Notes under the pieces: generated by a model
What the model saw: the letters and a program-made list of their open reading frames with translations, nothing else
What the model was told of the DNA's origin: nothing
The model's database searches: none
Made by a program: the position numbers and the translations under genes
Assembly (NCBI RefSeq): GCF_900156745.1
Contig: NZ_LT707065.1
Span: forward strand, 5,096,086-5,160,085
Source: Achromobacter sp. MFA1 R4
GTDB lineage: Bacteria; Pseudomonadota; Gammaproteobacteria; Burkholderiales; Burkholderiaceae_B
Length of the DNA stretch: 64,000 nucleotides
Reading direction: 5' to 3'
In this document: in pieces, positions 33,433 to 42,297 of the stretch
Layout: each line of letters begins with the position of its first letter
Position numbering within the stretch: the stretch's first letter is position 1

Positions 33433-34956
33433 TCAACTGACGATGCCCAGGTGCCAGGGCACGAACTCGTGGTTGCCCAGGCCTAGCGCTTCGCTTTTGG
33501 TGGGCGCGCCCGAGGCGGCGCGCAGGATGTGTTCAAAGATGCGCTGCCCCATCTGCCCGATGTCCAGTTCGCCATCGAGCACGGCGCCGCAATTGATGTC
33601 CATGTCCTCGTGCAGCCGCGCGTACATCGCGCTGTTGCTGGCCAGCTTGAGCGTGGGCGCGGGTTTGGAGCCGAACATCGACCCGCGGCCCGTGGTAAAG
33701 CAGATCAGGTTGGCGCCGCTGGCGATCTGGCCGGTCACGGCCACCGGGTCATAGCCCGGCGAATCCATGAAGACCAGGCCGGCGCGGTCGATCGGTTCGG
33801 CGTATTCGTACACGGCCTGCAGCGGCGTGGTGCCGCCTTTCATGGCCGACCCCAGCGATTTTTCGAAGATGTTTGCCAGGCCGCCTTGCTGGTTGCCGTG
33901 GCCGACGACGCCGTTGAACTGCGCGTTCTGGCCCGCGGTGTAGGTCTCCCACCAGGCCAGCCGGTCCAGCAGCTTCTGGCCGACTTCCGGCGTGACGGCG
34001 CGGCGGGTCAGCATGTATTCCACGCCGTGGATTTCCGGCGTTTCCGACAGGATCGCCGTGCCGCCGTGGCGCACCAGGATATCCATGGCGGCGCCCAGCG
34101 CGGGATTGGCCGTAATGGCGGAATACCCATCGGAGCCGCCGCACTCCAGGCCGATCTTCAGATGGCTCGCCGGCACGGAGCTGCGCCGCGCCGCATTGGC
34201 CTGCGGCAGCAGCGCCTCGATGGCGCGGATGCCGGCCTCGATCGTGGCGCGCGTGCCGCCCGTCTCCTGCATCACCAGCGTGCGCACGCGCGCGTCGTCC
34301 GCCAGGTGCTGCGATTCGATCAGTGAAGCGACCTGGTTGCGCTCGCAGCCCAGTCCCACGATCAGCACGGCCGCCAGGTTGGGATGGCGCGCATAGCCCG
34401 CCAGCGTGCGCCGCAGCACGTCGAAATGCTCGCTGGGCGAAGACATGCCGCAGCCGCTCGTCTGGGCGAACGCCGCCACCCCGTCCACGTTGGGAAAGGC
34501 AGCCAGGCGTTCGGGCGTGAAGTGCTGCGCGATATGGTGGATCACCGTCGCTGAACAGTTGACCGAGGCCAGGATGCCGATGAAATTGCGCGTTCCCACC
34601 CGCCCGTCGGCCCGCACAAAGCCCTGGAACGTGGCACGCTCGGCTTCGGGCAACAGGGCGACTGGCCGCGCGTCGCGGCAGAACGCCGGGTCGCGCTCGA
34701 AGTCCGCCAGCGCAAGGTTGTGCGCATGCACGTGGTCGCCGGCTTCGATATCGCGGGCCGCCACGCCGATGATGGCGTCGTACTTGCGCACCGGGGTGCC
34801 GGCCGGGATGCGGCAGGCGGCGATCTTGTGCGCGCCCGGCACCTGCGCCCGCACGCGCAGCCCCAGCGCCGGGATGTGCATGCCCAGCGCCAGGGCCTGC
34901 CTGGCGACCAGGACATTGTCGTTGGCGTGCAGCCGGATCAAAGGGTTGGAATTCAC
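33433..34956 (-). CDS. UxaA-family sugar-acid dehydratase (altronate/galactarate type)
   Basis: Iron-dependent sugar-acid dehydratase of 507 residues: an N-terminal SAF domain (about 1-95) joined to the UxaA catalytic domain with 'GRVGTRNFIGILASVNCSAT', 'AQTSGCGMSSPSEHFDVLRR', 'ECGGSDGYSAITANPALGA' and 'GHGNQQGGLANIFEKSLGS'. It starts at GTG 34954-34956. It is a distant paralogue of garD in the same window and could act on altronate, galactarate or another aldonate. The Bug gene ends 6 bp upstream and the aldolase follows after 24 bp, so these three form one operon divergent from a LysR gene. Confidence 0.87.
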   Translation of the reverse strand: MNSNPLIRLHANDNVLVARQALALGMHIPALGLRVRAQVPGAHKIAACRIPAGTPVRKYDAIIGVAARDIEAGDHVHAHNLALADFERDPAFCRDARPVALLPEAERATFQGFVRADGRVGTRNFIGILASVNCSATVIHHIAQHFTPERLAAFPNVDGVAAFAQTSGCGMSSPSEHFDVLRRTLAGYARHPNLAAVLIVGLGCERNQVASLIESQHLADDARVRTLVMQETGGTRATIEAGIRAIEALLPQANAARRSSVPASHLKIGLECGGSDGYSAITANPALGAAMDILVRHGGTAILSETPEIHGVEYMLTRRAVTPEVGQKLLDRLAWWETYTAGQNAQFNGVVGHGNQQGGLANIFEKSLGSAMKGGTTPLQAVYEYAEPIDRAGLVFMDSPGYDPVAVTGQIASGANLICFTTGRGSMFGSKPAPTLKLASNSAMYARLHEDMDINCGAVLDGELDIGQMGQRIFEHILRAASGAPTKSEALGLGNHEFVPWHLGIVS

Positions 34957-34962
34957 CGTGGA

Positions 34963-35985
34963 TCAGCCTTTTTGCAGCATTTCTTTCAGTTTGAGGCGCG
35001 CGATCAGCGCGGTCTCCTGCTGGTAGACGGCGGCGATGTAGGCCTGGTAGTCGGGACCGTCCAGGTACATCACCGGCGCATCGATCCGGTCGGCCACCTG
35101 CTTGAAGGCGTCGCTCTTGACCGCGGTGCGGAACGCGTCGCGCAGCTTTTGCTCGACTGCGGGATCCAGGCCCTTGGGCGCGCCGATGCCGTTCGGCGCC
35201 TCAACCACCACGCCGTAGCCCAATTCCTTGAGGGTGGGCGCGTCCGGAAAGCGCGCCGTGCGCGACTCGCCCCAGGTCGCCAGCAGGCGCAGCTTTCCGG
35301 ATTCCACATGGGGCGCCCACGAACTGGAATCGGCCAGCAGATCGATCTGGCCGCCCAGCACATCCTGCAGCGCCGCCGCGCCGCCCTTGTAGGCAATCGC
35401 GTTAAAGCGCACGCCCGCCGCCATGGCGAATTCCTCCATGCCGACATGGGTCGCGCCGCCAATGCCGGCGTGTCCGTAGGTCAGCTTGCCCGGATTGGCC
35501 TTGGCATGCGCGACCACGTCTTTCAGCGTCTTGAATGGCGAGCTGGCCAGCACGGCGATGCCGAAGGTCTGGCCGGACGTGCGGGCCAGATAGGTGAGCT
35601 CGGTGCGAGGATCGAGCTGCAGCATGCCCAACTGGGAAAAGCGCGTCACCGAAATGGGAATCTGGCCGATGGTGTAGCCGTCGGGCTGGGCCTGCGACAG
35701 CGACTTGGTGCCGATCATGCCCGAGGCGCCGGCGCGGTTCTCGACCACGATGGATTGGCCCAGGACGCCGGACGCCACCTGGCACAGGGCGCGCATGGAC
35801 TGGTCGGCCGTGCCGCCGACCGGCCAGGGACAGATGAAGGTGATGGGCCGCTGCGGATAGCCGGCGGCGCGGGCCGCCAAGGGCGTCAGCAGGCCGACGG
35901 CGCCGGTGCCGGCCGCCGCGCCCAGGCATGCCGCGCTGGCCAGAAGCCTGCGCCTGCGCAGGTCAGGGGTGGGGATGTGCCTCAT
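34963..35985 (-). CDS. Bug-family (TTT) periplasmic substrate-binding protein
   Basis: Third Bug/TctC-type receptor of the window, 340 residues. It has a twin-arginine-like signal ('RRRRLLASAACLGAA', cleavage near 'LAARA'), then 'ITFICPWPVGGTADQSMRAL', 'IVVENRAGASGMIGTKSLSQ' and 'NAIAYKGGAAALQDVLGGQI'. GGAG precedes the ATG. It is the first gene of the operon with the UxaA-type dehydratase and the aldolase, so it probably captures the sugar acid they degrade. It is divergent from the LysR regulator with 146 bp between. Confidence 0.9.
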   Translation of the reverse strand: MRHIPTPDLRRRRLLASAACLGAAAGTGAVGLLTPLAARAAGYPQRPITFICPWPVGGTADQSMRALCQVASGVLGQSIVVENRAGASGMIGTKSLSQAQPDGYTIGQIPISVTRFSQLGMLQLDPRTELTYLARTSGQTFGIAVLASSPFKTLKDVVAHAKANPGKLTYGHAGIGGATHVGMEEFAMAAGVRFNAIAYKGGAAALQDVLGGQIDLLADSSSWAPHVESGKLRLLATWGESRTARFPDAPTLKELGYGVVVEAPNGIGAPKGLDPAVEQKLRDAFRTAVKSDAFKQVADRIDAPVMYLDGPDYQAYIAAVYQQETALIARLKLKEMLQKG

Positions 35986-36076
35986 GGTTTGTCTCCGGGT
36001 GTCGTTGTTATGGGGCGCGCCGGCCAGGCTTTCAGGGGCGGCCTGAACCTATTCTCGTGAGCTTAAACATAACAAT

Positions 36077-36089
36077 CCAATAGAATTGG
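36077..36089. promoter_or_regulatory. LysR-type operator candidate
   Basis: CCAAT-AGA-ATTGG is a 5-bp inverted repeat in the divergent region between the Bug operon and the LysR gene, within AT-rich DNA suited to a promoter. Confidence 0.5.
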
Positions 36090-36131
36090 CTCATCGCTTG
36101 ATAACCCTAATGATATGTATCGGGAGCCTGC

Positions 36132-37070
36132 ATGGCGCACCTGGACCGTGTGTTTCGCTCGAACCTCAAATTGCGGCATCTGCAGCTGGTCGTGGCGCTG
36201 GACGAATTCCGGCACCTGGGCAGGACGGCCGAGTTCATGGCCGTCAGCCAGCCGGCCGTCTCGCGCATGCTGTCCGAGGTCGAGTCCATGCTGGGCCTTT
36301 CGCTGTTCGAGCGGTCCGTGCGCGGCACGGAACCGACGGAAGCGGGCGCCGCGGTGGTGCGCTTTGCGCGCGGCGTGCTGGCGCAGTATGCGCGTACCCG
36401 CGATGAGATCGATGCGGCGGCCAGCGGCGCCGCCGGCAAGACGCGGGTGGGGGCGATGGCGGTCGCGCTGCCGGTGCTGCTGGCGCGCGCGGTGCAGGCC
36501 CTGAAGGCGCGATCGGCGCGCGCGACCGTGCAGATCGAGGAGGGCGACCTCACCCACCTGCTGCCCAAGCTGCGGCTCGGCGAGCTGGACCTGTTCGTCG
36601 GCCGGCTGGAGCCAGGCTACGCGGCGCCAGACCTCCAGACCGAGGCCTTGTTCGAGGAACCGATGGTGGTTGTCGCCGCGCCGGGCAGCAAGCTGGCGGG
36701 CGCGGCCGCGCCGGCATGGGCGGACTTGGCGGCAATGCCCTGCGTGATGCCGCCGCCCTGGGCGTCGTTGCGGGTGAAGCTGGAGCAGCAGTTCCACCGC
36801 CATGGCCTGGAGCCGTCGCCCGACCTGATGGAGACCTCGTCCTATCTGGCCACGCTGACTTTCGTGCGCGAGCGCAACGCGGTCGGGTTTCTGGCCCGGT
36901 CTGCCGCGCGCAGCTTTGAAAGCCAGGGGCTGTGCCGGATTCTGGATGTGCCGTTGACGTTGGGGCTTCCGCCCGTGGGGATCATCACGCTGCGCGAGGC
37001 CGGCTTGCCGGCGGGCAGCGCGCAGTTGATCGAATGCCTGAGGCAAGCCGCGGCGGACGGCGCCGGATAG
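36132..37070 (+). CDS. LysR-family regulator
   Basis: LysR-type regulator of 312 residues. The helix-turn-helix is at about residues 12-70 ('NLKLRHLQLVVALDEFRHLG', 'AVSQPAVSRMLSEVESMLGL'), followed by the effector domain ('VGAMAVALPVLLARAVQALK', 'LRLGELDLFVGRLEPG'). The N-terminus resembles the CbbR/GalR-type group (PcaQ/GbpR-like) that controls sugar-acid or aromatic genes. GGGAG stands 6 nt before the ATG. It most likely activates the divergent Bug/dehydratase/aldolase operon in response to its substrate. Confidence 0.88.
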   Translation: MAHLDRVFRSNLKLRHLQLVVALDEFRHLGRTAEFMAVSQPAVSRMLSEVESMLGLSLFERSVRGTEPTEAGAAVVRFARGVLAQYARTRDEIDAAASGAAGKTRVGAMAVALPVLLARAVQALKARSARATVQIEEGDLTHLLPKLRLGELDLFVGRLEPGYAAPDLQTEALFEEPMVVVAAPGSKLAGAAAPAWADLAAMPCVMPPPWASLRVKLEQQFHRHGLEPSPDLMETSSYLATLTFVRERNAVGFLARSAARSFESQGLCRILDVPLTLGLPPVGIITLREAGLPAGSAQLIECLRQAAADGAG

Positions 37071-37094
37071 CCCGGCGCGCGTCCGCGCATGGCG

Positions 37095-38120
37095 TCACTT
37101 GGACGCCGTGGCGGCGGCCGGGGCCAGGGCCAGGGCCTGCAGCAGGCGCTGCGCGTTGCCCTGCAGGTCGGCGATGGGATCGGCGCCCTCGGTGGCCAGG
37201 ACCACCGCCTGCGCGCCGCCAGCCTCGATCGCCTGCCGCAGTTCCGGCGTGGGCTCGCGATGCAGCAGCGCGGCGGCGGCGCCATTGTCCTTGAGCTTGG
37301 CGGTCAGGTCCGCCAGCGCTTGCGGCGTCCAGTCCCTGTCGTCGCGGGCGTCGGTGTCGATGAGGTCCAGGTTGAATTCCGCGATCAGGTAGGGCAGGCG
37401 CTCGGACAGGCTGATCACCGCCACGTTTTCGGCCTGGGCAAGCCCGGCCTGGCTTTTGGCGTTCAGTTCGACGAGCGTGCGCTTGATCTGGGCCAGATTG
37501 TCGGCGATGCGCTTTTCGTCGGCGGGCGACAGGCGTTCCAGGTCGGCGGCGACGATGTCGGCCATGCGTCCGAGGTTCACGATGCTCAGCCAGGGATAGG
37601 CGCTGAACTGGCCGCCGGGCCGCGCATCGCGCTGCAGGGCGATGCCGTTGAGGGCGCCATCCAGCGGGCGCGCGGCGTCGATCTCGATGATGCGGATGTT
37701 GGCGCGGCGGGCATTCGGGTAGAGCGGATCGTCGGGCCAGATCGAGCGCAGGCCCACCGCCGCGTCCGCCGAGGCAGCCGCCTTATGCAGCGCGGCGCCG
37801 CCGCGCCCGCTGAAATAGGACGACAGGCGCGTGGGCGGCAGATTGGCGGGGGCAGCCCGCTCGACGCGGATGTGGGTGTCGCGGGCGAGGTTGCTGGTCA
37901 GGGCAAACACCACCGGGTGCGCGGCCAGCACGGTGGCGCCCGCGGGCGTGGCCGCTGCGGCGGGCCCGGCTGCCGGCGCCTGTGCCTGTCCCGCGCGCGC
38001 CGCACGGCCGGTCGTGGCGGCTTCCTGCGCGTGGGCCGTGAGGGCGGCGCCCAGGGTGGAGGCGATCGCCAGCGCCAGGGCGGCGCGGCGCAAGGTTACG
38101 TATCCCGACTTCACACTCAT
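37095..38120 (-). CDS. fpvF: Metal-type ABC binding protein, FpvF-like
   Basis: Second periplasmic binding protein of the iron-uptake operon, 341 residues. The signal peptide ends near residue 32 ('ALTAHAQ'), then comes an Ala/Gly/Pro-rich linker to about residue 70. The remainder is a divergent ZnuA/TroA-type fold ('NLAQIKRTLVELNAKSQAGL', 'ISLSERLPYLIAEFNLDLI'). In P. aeruginosa FpvF binds together with FpvC to ferri-pyoverdine and the FpvDE transporter. It is the last gene of the operon and overlaps the permease gene by 4 bp. Identification rests mainly on gene order plus fold, so moderate. Confidence 0.75.
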   Translation of the reverse strand: MSVKSGYVTLRRAALALAIASTLGAALTAHAQEAATTGRAARAGQAQAPAAGPAAAATPAGATVLAAHPVVFALTSNLARDTHIRVERAAPANLPPTRLSSYFSGRGGAALHKAAASADAAVGLRSIWPDDPLYPNARRANIRIIEIDAARPLDGALNGIALQRDARPGGQFSAYPWLSIVNLGRMADIVAADLERLSPADEKRIADNLAQIKRTLVELNAKSQAGLAQAENVAVISLSERLPYLIAEFNLDLIDTDARDDRDWTPQALADLTAKLKDNGAAAALLHREPTPELRQAIEAGGAQAVVLATEGADPIADLQGNAQRLLQALALAPAAATASK

Positions 38121-39022
38121 GCTGCATTTCCTTTCAGTCCCGGCACCAGGCTGCGCGCCAGGGCCGAGATGGCAAACAAAATTCCCGCGACCAGGATGAT
38201 GGCCGCGCCCGAGGGCACCGGCAGTTCCAGCTCGATGGGCAACATGATGCCGGCCAGCGTGCTGATCATCGCGAACAGCACCGACATCGCGAAAAAGCCC
38301 TTGAGCGACTGCGCCAGCATCCGGGCCGCCGCCGCCGGAATCACCAGCAGCGCGCCGACCAGGATGGCGCCGATCACCTTGACCGAGGCCACGGTGACCA
38401 GGGTCACCAGGATCACGAACAGGTAGTCCATCGCCTTGACGGGCACGCCCCGCACGGCGGCCAGCTGCGGATTGAAGCTGGCCAGCATCAGGCGGTTGTA
38501 GTTCGGCAGGGCCAGCGCCAGCGCCAGCAGCGCCACGCACGTCAGGACCGAGAGATCGTTGCTGTTGACCGTCAACACCGACCCGAACAGCACGTTCTCC
38601 AGGATGTGGATGTTGATGCGGCCGGACAGCACCAGCAGCAGGCTCGCGCCCAGGGCCAGCGATACCGACAGGAACACGCCGATCAGCGTGTCGGGCGTGA
38701 GGCGCGTGCGGTTGCTCAGGAAATTGAGCAGGATGCCGAAGATGAGGCAATAGCTGAACAGGCTGCCGTAGGGGCCGGTATAGGGCTCGCCCAGCAGGAT
38801 GCCGATCGCCACGCCGGTCAGCGCGGCATGGCCCACGGCCTCCGAAAAGAAGGCAAAGCGCTTGACCACCACCAGCGTGCCCAGGCCGCCCAGCACCGGC
38901 CCGATGATCAGGCCGGCCAGCAGGGCATTGACCACGAAGCCGTAGGCCAGCGAGCCGGGCAGCACGCCGGACTCGGCGGCGCTTTGCACCAGTTGGCGCA
39001 GATTGTCGAACAGGGCGTTCAT
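38117..39022 (-). CDS. fpvE: Metal ABC transporter permease, FpvE-like
   Basis: Inner-membrane permease of the ZnuB/MntB (ABC-3) family, 301 residues, with about eight hydrophobic segments. Motifs are 'GGLGTLVVVKRFAFFSEAVG', 'HAALTGVAIGILLG', 'NVLFGSVLTVNSND' and 'GAILVGALLVIPAAAARMLA'. It would move iron (or another divalent metal) into the cytoplasm. It overlaps the ATPase gene upstream and the second binding-protein gene downstream by 4 bp each. Confidence 0.88.
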   Translation of the reverse strand: MNALFDNLRQLVQSAAESGVLPGSLAYGFVVNALLAGLIIGPVLGGLGTLVVVKRFAFFSEAVGHAALTGVAIGILLGEPYTGPYGSLFSYCLIFGILLNFLSNRTRLTPDTLIGVFLSVSLALGASLLLVLSGRINIHILENVLFGSVLTVNSNDLSVLTCVALLALALALPNYNRLMLASFNPQLAAVRGVPVKAMDYLFVILVTLVTVASVKVIGAILVGALLVIPAAAARMLAQSLKGFFAMSVLFAMISTLAGIMLPIELELPVPSGAAIILVAGILFAISALARSLVPGLKGNAA

Positions 39023-39789
39023 GCGGCGCGCTCCTGAGTCAGGCTGGCGACGCGCGGCCGCGTGGAGAAGAGGGCCAGCAGGCGGTCCGGCGTCAGCACC
39101 TGCGCGGGCGGGCCGTCGCAGAGCACCTGGCGGTTCAGGCCCGTGACGCGATCGGCCAGCCGGCCGACCGCCTCCAGGTCGTGCTCGATCCACAGCACGG
39201 TCACGCGCTGGGCTCGCCAGCCGTCCAGCAGTTCCTCGAACACGCGCACGCCGGCTTCGTCGAGCGCGGACATCGGTTCGTCCAGCACCACCAACGCCGG
39301 GCTGGGCACCAGGCCCTGGGCCAGCAGCACGCGCTGGCGCTCGCCGCCGGACAGGGCGCCCATGCGCCGGTTGCGCTTGTCCTGCATGCCCACGCGCTCC
39401 AGCGCGTGGGTGATCTCGCCGGCGCGCGCGCGCGACAGGCCCAGGAACGCGGGCTTGCGCTGGCACATCGCGGCCATGAAGTCGTTGACCGTCATGGGCA
39501 GGCCGCGATCGAACTCCAGCGCCTGCGGGATATAGCCGATGATGCCGGGCCGCTCGCCCGGCCAGGCCACGCTGAGCTTGCCGCGATGCGGCATCTGGCC
39601 CAGCAGCGTCTTGACCAGCGAACTCTTGCCGCCGCCATTGGGGCCGACCAGCGCATGCACGCTGCCCGCCGCCACGGTAAAGCCGACGTCGCTCAGGATG
39701 TCGGTGCGGCCCAGGGTGAGGCCGATGCGGTCGAAGGTCAGCGTCGGCCCCAGCGCGCCGGCCGGATGGGCCGTAACGGGGCCGCTCAC
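39019..39789 (-). CDS. fpvD: Metal ABC transporter ATPase, FpvD-like
   Basis: ATPase of a ZnuC/MntA-type importer, 256 residues. Walker A 'GPNGGGKSSLVKTLLG', signature 'LSGGERQRVLLAQGL', Walker B 'LVVLDEPMSALDEAG' and switch 'WIEHDLEAVGRLAD'. The Q-loop reads 'IGYIPQALEFDRGLPMTVND'. Overlaps the first binding-protein gene (39786) and the permease gene (39022) by 4 bp each, as part of the fpv-like operon. Confidence 0.9.
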   Translation of the reverse strand: MSGPVTAHPAGALGPTLTFDRIGLTLGRTDILSDVGFTVAAGSVHALVGPNGGGKSSLVKTLLGQMPHRGKLSVAWPGERPGIIGYIPQALEFDRGLPMTVNDFMAAMCQRKPAFLGLSRARAGEITHALERVGMQDKRNRRMGALSGGERQRVLLAQGLVPSPALVVLDEPMSALDEAGVRVFEELLDGWRAQRVTVLWIEHDLEAVGRLADRVTGLNRQVLCDGPPAQVLTPDRLLALFSTRPRVASLTQERAA

Positions 39790-40736
39790 GCGCCGGCCTC
39801 TTCGATGGCGCGCACCACGGTGGCCAGGTTCTGCTTCATTTCCTTTTCAAACTGCTCGGGGCTGTATTCGCCGTACGAAATGTGAGACAGCGCATAGAGC
39901 TTCACGCCGGTCTCGCGCTGGATTGTCTCCACGTACGAGGAGGGGAAGTTCAGTTCCGAGAAAATCACCTTGACGTCCGCGGCGCGCAGTTGCTCGATGG
40001 TGCCCTTGAGCTGCGCGGGGCTGGGCTCGATGCCGTGCGCCGGTTCGACCACGGCCGTCACCTCCAGCCCGAACTCGCGCAGCAGGTAATCGTAGGCGCC
40101 GTGGATGGTCGCGACGCGCAGGTCCGCGTTGGGCGCCTTGGCAAGCTGGCCCAGCGCGTCGGCGCGCAGCTTGCGCAGGCGCTGGCCGTAGGCGCGCGCA
40201 TTGGCGGTGTAGGCCTGCGCATTGGCCGGATCGATGCGGCCCAGTTCGCGGGCGATGGTGTTGATCTGCGCGATCGAGGCGGTGATCGACAGGAACGTGT
40301 GCGGATTGACGACCTTGCCCGAATCGCCGCCCCGCGCGGCCATGCCCACCGCGGCCAGCAGCGGCACCTGCGCGTTCGCTTCGATCACCGGGATCTTCGG
40401 CTTTTCGCTGGCGGCGATCATGCGGTCGGCGAAGTCATCGTGGCCGATGCCATTGAGCACCACCACGTCCAGCGTCCCGATGCGCTTGATGTCCTCGGCG
40501 CGCGGCTCGTAGGCGTGGGGATTGAAGCCCACCGGAATCAGCGGCACCACGTCGGCCTTGTCGCCGACGATGTTCGCGACGTAGCTGTAATAGGGATGCA
40601 GCGTCACGCCGATCTTCAGGCGCTTGGCCTCGTCGGCGTGGGCGGGCGCGGACAGCGCGCCGGCCAGCAGTGCCAGCGCGGCCAGCGGCGCGGCGCAGCG
40701 GCGCAGGATCAGGGACAAAGACGAAAAGGCAGACAT
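39786..40736 (-). CDS. fpvC: Metal ABC binding protein, FpvC-like
   Basis: Periplasmic metal-binding protein of the ZnuA/TroA (cluster 9) family, 316 residues, with a signal peptide to about residue 34 ('SAPAHADEA'). The metal ligands expected in the family are visible: His in 'GVTLHPYYS' and 'GFNPHAYEPRAED', His in 'VVNPHTFLSIT', His in 'ATIHGAYDYLL' and Glu in 'IFSELNFPSS'. There is no His-rich loop of the kind found in true zinc ZnuA proteins. In P. aeruginosa FpvC takes the iron released from pyoverdine in the periplasm. Its position as fifth gene matches that operon. Confidence 0.85.
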   Translation of the reverse strand: MSAFSSLSLILRRCAAPLAALALLAGALSAPAHADEAKRLKIGVTLHPYYSYVANIVGDKADVVPLIPVGFNPHAYEPRAEDIKRIGTLDVVVLNGIGHDDFADRMIAASEKPKIPVIEANAQVPLLAAVGMAARGGDSGKVVNPHTFLSITASIAQINTIARELGRIDPANAQAYTANARAYGQRLRKLRADALGQLAKAPNADLRVATIHGAYDYLLREFGLEVTAVVEPAHGIEPSPAQLKGTIEQLRAADVKVIFSELNFPSSYVETIQRETGVKLYALSHISYGEYSPEQFEKEMKQNLATVVRAIEEAGA

Positions 40737-40794
40737 AAATCCGTGGGCTCGGGTCGAAGGACGAAAGACGAAGGGCGGAAGGCGAGGAGAACGG

Positions 40795-41415
40795 TCAGGG
40801 CTTGTTCTGGCGGGTCACGCCGGCGTCGAACTGCGCGACCACCTGGCGCCAGCCGGCGGCGGCCAGGGCGGCGTCGTCGGCGGGGTCGGGCAGGCGGGCC
40901 GCGGCGTCGCGGGCCAGCCAGACGTCGGGCTGGGCATCGGCCGCCTTGCCATGGTCGTGGCCATGGTCATGGTCATCCTTGGCGCCCGCGCCTTGCGCGC
41001 GCAGCAGGAACGATCCGGCCAGGGCGGCGTCGGCGGTCTGGCCCAGGTACATGGCGTGGCCGGCCTGGCGCTGCAGGCGCCAGGCATGTCCGCCGCGCGC
41101 CGCCGTGCTGTTGTCGGCGACAAAGGGAGGAAGCCCCTGCGCGGCCAGGTCGGCCACCGAAGGCAGGGGTTCGCCGGCCTGCACGGCGAACGCGATCTCG
41201 TCGTAGGCCACGCGCAGGTCCGCGTAGATGCCTTGTTCGGCGGGCGTCAGCTCGCGCCGCGCGTCGATCTGGGTGGCGGCAAGCGCGGCGGTCTCGGGCG
41301 GCGCTTCGCGCAGGCCGATGTAGCCGGCGGCGGCCGCAACGATGGCGAGGCAGGCGCCCAGCACCGCGAGCGTTTCGTGTCCGGCGCCCGCGGGGCGGAT
41401 GACTTGGGTGTGCAT
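40795..41415 (-). CDS. fpvK: DUF6162-type membrane protein, FpvK-like
   Basis: A 206-residue protein with one N-terminal membrane anchor (about residues 15-37, 'LAVLGACLAIVAAAAGYIGL') and a periplasmic remainder. The periplasmic part holds a His/Asp cluster 'DDHDHGHDHG' at about 165-175, a plausible metal-binding loop. In the P. aeruginosa fpv operon the equivalent gene, fpvK, encodes an inner-membrane partner of the reductase FpvG. There is no obvious ribosome-binding site, so translation may be coupled to the upstream gene, which ends 19 bp before it. Confidence 0.72.
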   Translation of the reverse strand: MHTQVIRPAGAGHETLAVLGACLAIVAAAAGYIGLREAPPETAALAATQIDARRELTPAEQGIYADLRVAYDEIAFAVQAGEPLPSVADLAAQGLPPFVADNSTAARGGHAWRLQRQAGHAMYLGQTADAALAGSFLLRAQGAGAKDDHDHGHDHGKAADAQPDVWLARDAAARLPDPADDAALAAAGWRQVVAQFDAGVTRQNKP

Positions 41416-41434
41416 GGTGCGGGAGGGCCGGGGC

Positions 41435-41761
41435 TTACTGGATGTCGACGTGGTCGATTTCGACGACGTGGCCGGGGCCGGCGTCGAACAGCACGTAGAA
41501 CTCGCCGTCGGGCCGCTTGAAGCGCATCTTGGAGTCCGCGTCCAGCTTGCCCGGCACGAGGATCTGCTCGTCATAGGAGATCACGTCCATGGTGACGCCG
41601 GCGGCGCCGCTGCCGTCGGAGAACCCGCCGGTGCACTGGATCTGTTCCTTGCCCTCGGCCTTGCATTCGGCCATGGGGTTGTGCGCCAGGGCGCCGGCGC
41701 TGGCCGTCAGCAGCGCGCCGAGCAGGCCCGCGCGCAGGGCGTTCGCGAAAAATGCATTCAT
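41435..41761 (-). CDS. fpvJ: Small periplasmic protein, FpvJ-like
   Basis: A 108-residue exported protein. The signal peptide ends near residue 26 ('SAGALA-HNPM'). The mature domain is rich in beta-type sequence ('GAAGVTMDVISYDEQILVPG', 'KRPDGEFYVLFDAGPG') and contains a Cys pair ('AECKAEGKEQIQCTGG'). AAGGAG stands upstream of the ATG, which also overlaps the stop of the preceding gene by 4 bp. Size, export and position match FpvJ of the pyoverdine iron-release machinery. Its molecular role is not known. Confidence 0.75.
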   Translation of the reverse strand: MNAFFANALRAGLLGALLTASAGALAHNPMAECKAEGKEQIQCTGGFSDGSGAAGVTMDVISYDEQILVPGKLDADSKMRFKRPDGEFYVLFDAGPGHVVEIDHVDIQ

Positions 41762-42297
41762 CGGGATGCTCCTTGTTTCTTCAGCCACTCGACCGTGGCG
41801 GGGGAGGCCGTGGCAATGGGCCAGGGCGCCTGATGCACCGAGCCGTCCCAGCCTTCCGCCGTGATCCAGAGATCGGCGTCCGGGGCGGTGCGCGGCGGAA
41901 TCGGCACGGTGGCGAAGGCCCGGTGGGGACTGCCAAAGAAGATCGAACCGGCGGCGCGCAGGCTGCGCGGCTTTCCCACGCGCAGGTAGACCGCGCGGAT
42001 CTGGTCCTGGCAGCCGGCGCATTGGGCCATCGTGAAGGTCTTGACCATGCCGGCCGGATCGGACTTGGGCGGTTCGACCTTCCATTCGGCGAACTGCAGT
42101 TTCCAGGGACCGACCTGCACGTCGCCGGCGGGCCGCTGGCCCAGGCCCATCAGCCCGCGCGACAGCGCCAGGTTCTCGAAGTACTTCGGGACGTACACGA
42201 TGGGCACGATGAGCAGCAGCGCGCTCAGGTGGAAGCGCCAGCGGCGCCAGAAGCTGGGCTTGGGAGCGGCCGGAGCCAGGGTAGCGGTCTTGCTCAT
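41758..42297 (-). CDS. fpvH: Membrane-anchored thiol protein, FpvH-like
   Basis: A 179-residue protein with one N-terminal membrane segment (about 20-38, 'FHLSALLLIVPIVYVPKYFE') and a periplasmic domain containing a CxxC motif ('AQCAGCQDQIRA', about residue 95) and 'ADLWITAEGWDGSVHQA'. The CxxC pair suits electron transfer or metal handling beside the PepSY-type reductase. It overlaps both neighbours by 4 bp. It corresponds in order and type to FpvH, which P. aeruginosa needs together with FpvG for iron release. Confidence 0.78.
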   Translation of the reverse strand: MSKTATLAPAAPKPSFWRRWRFHLSALLLIVPIVYVPKYFENLALSRGLMGLGQRPAGDVQVGPWKLQFAEWKVEPPKSDPAGMVKTFTMAQCAGCQDQIRAVYLRVGKPRSLRAAGSIFFGSPHRAFATVPIPPRTAPDADLWITAEGWDGSVHQAPWPIATASPATVEWLKKQGASR

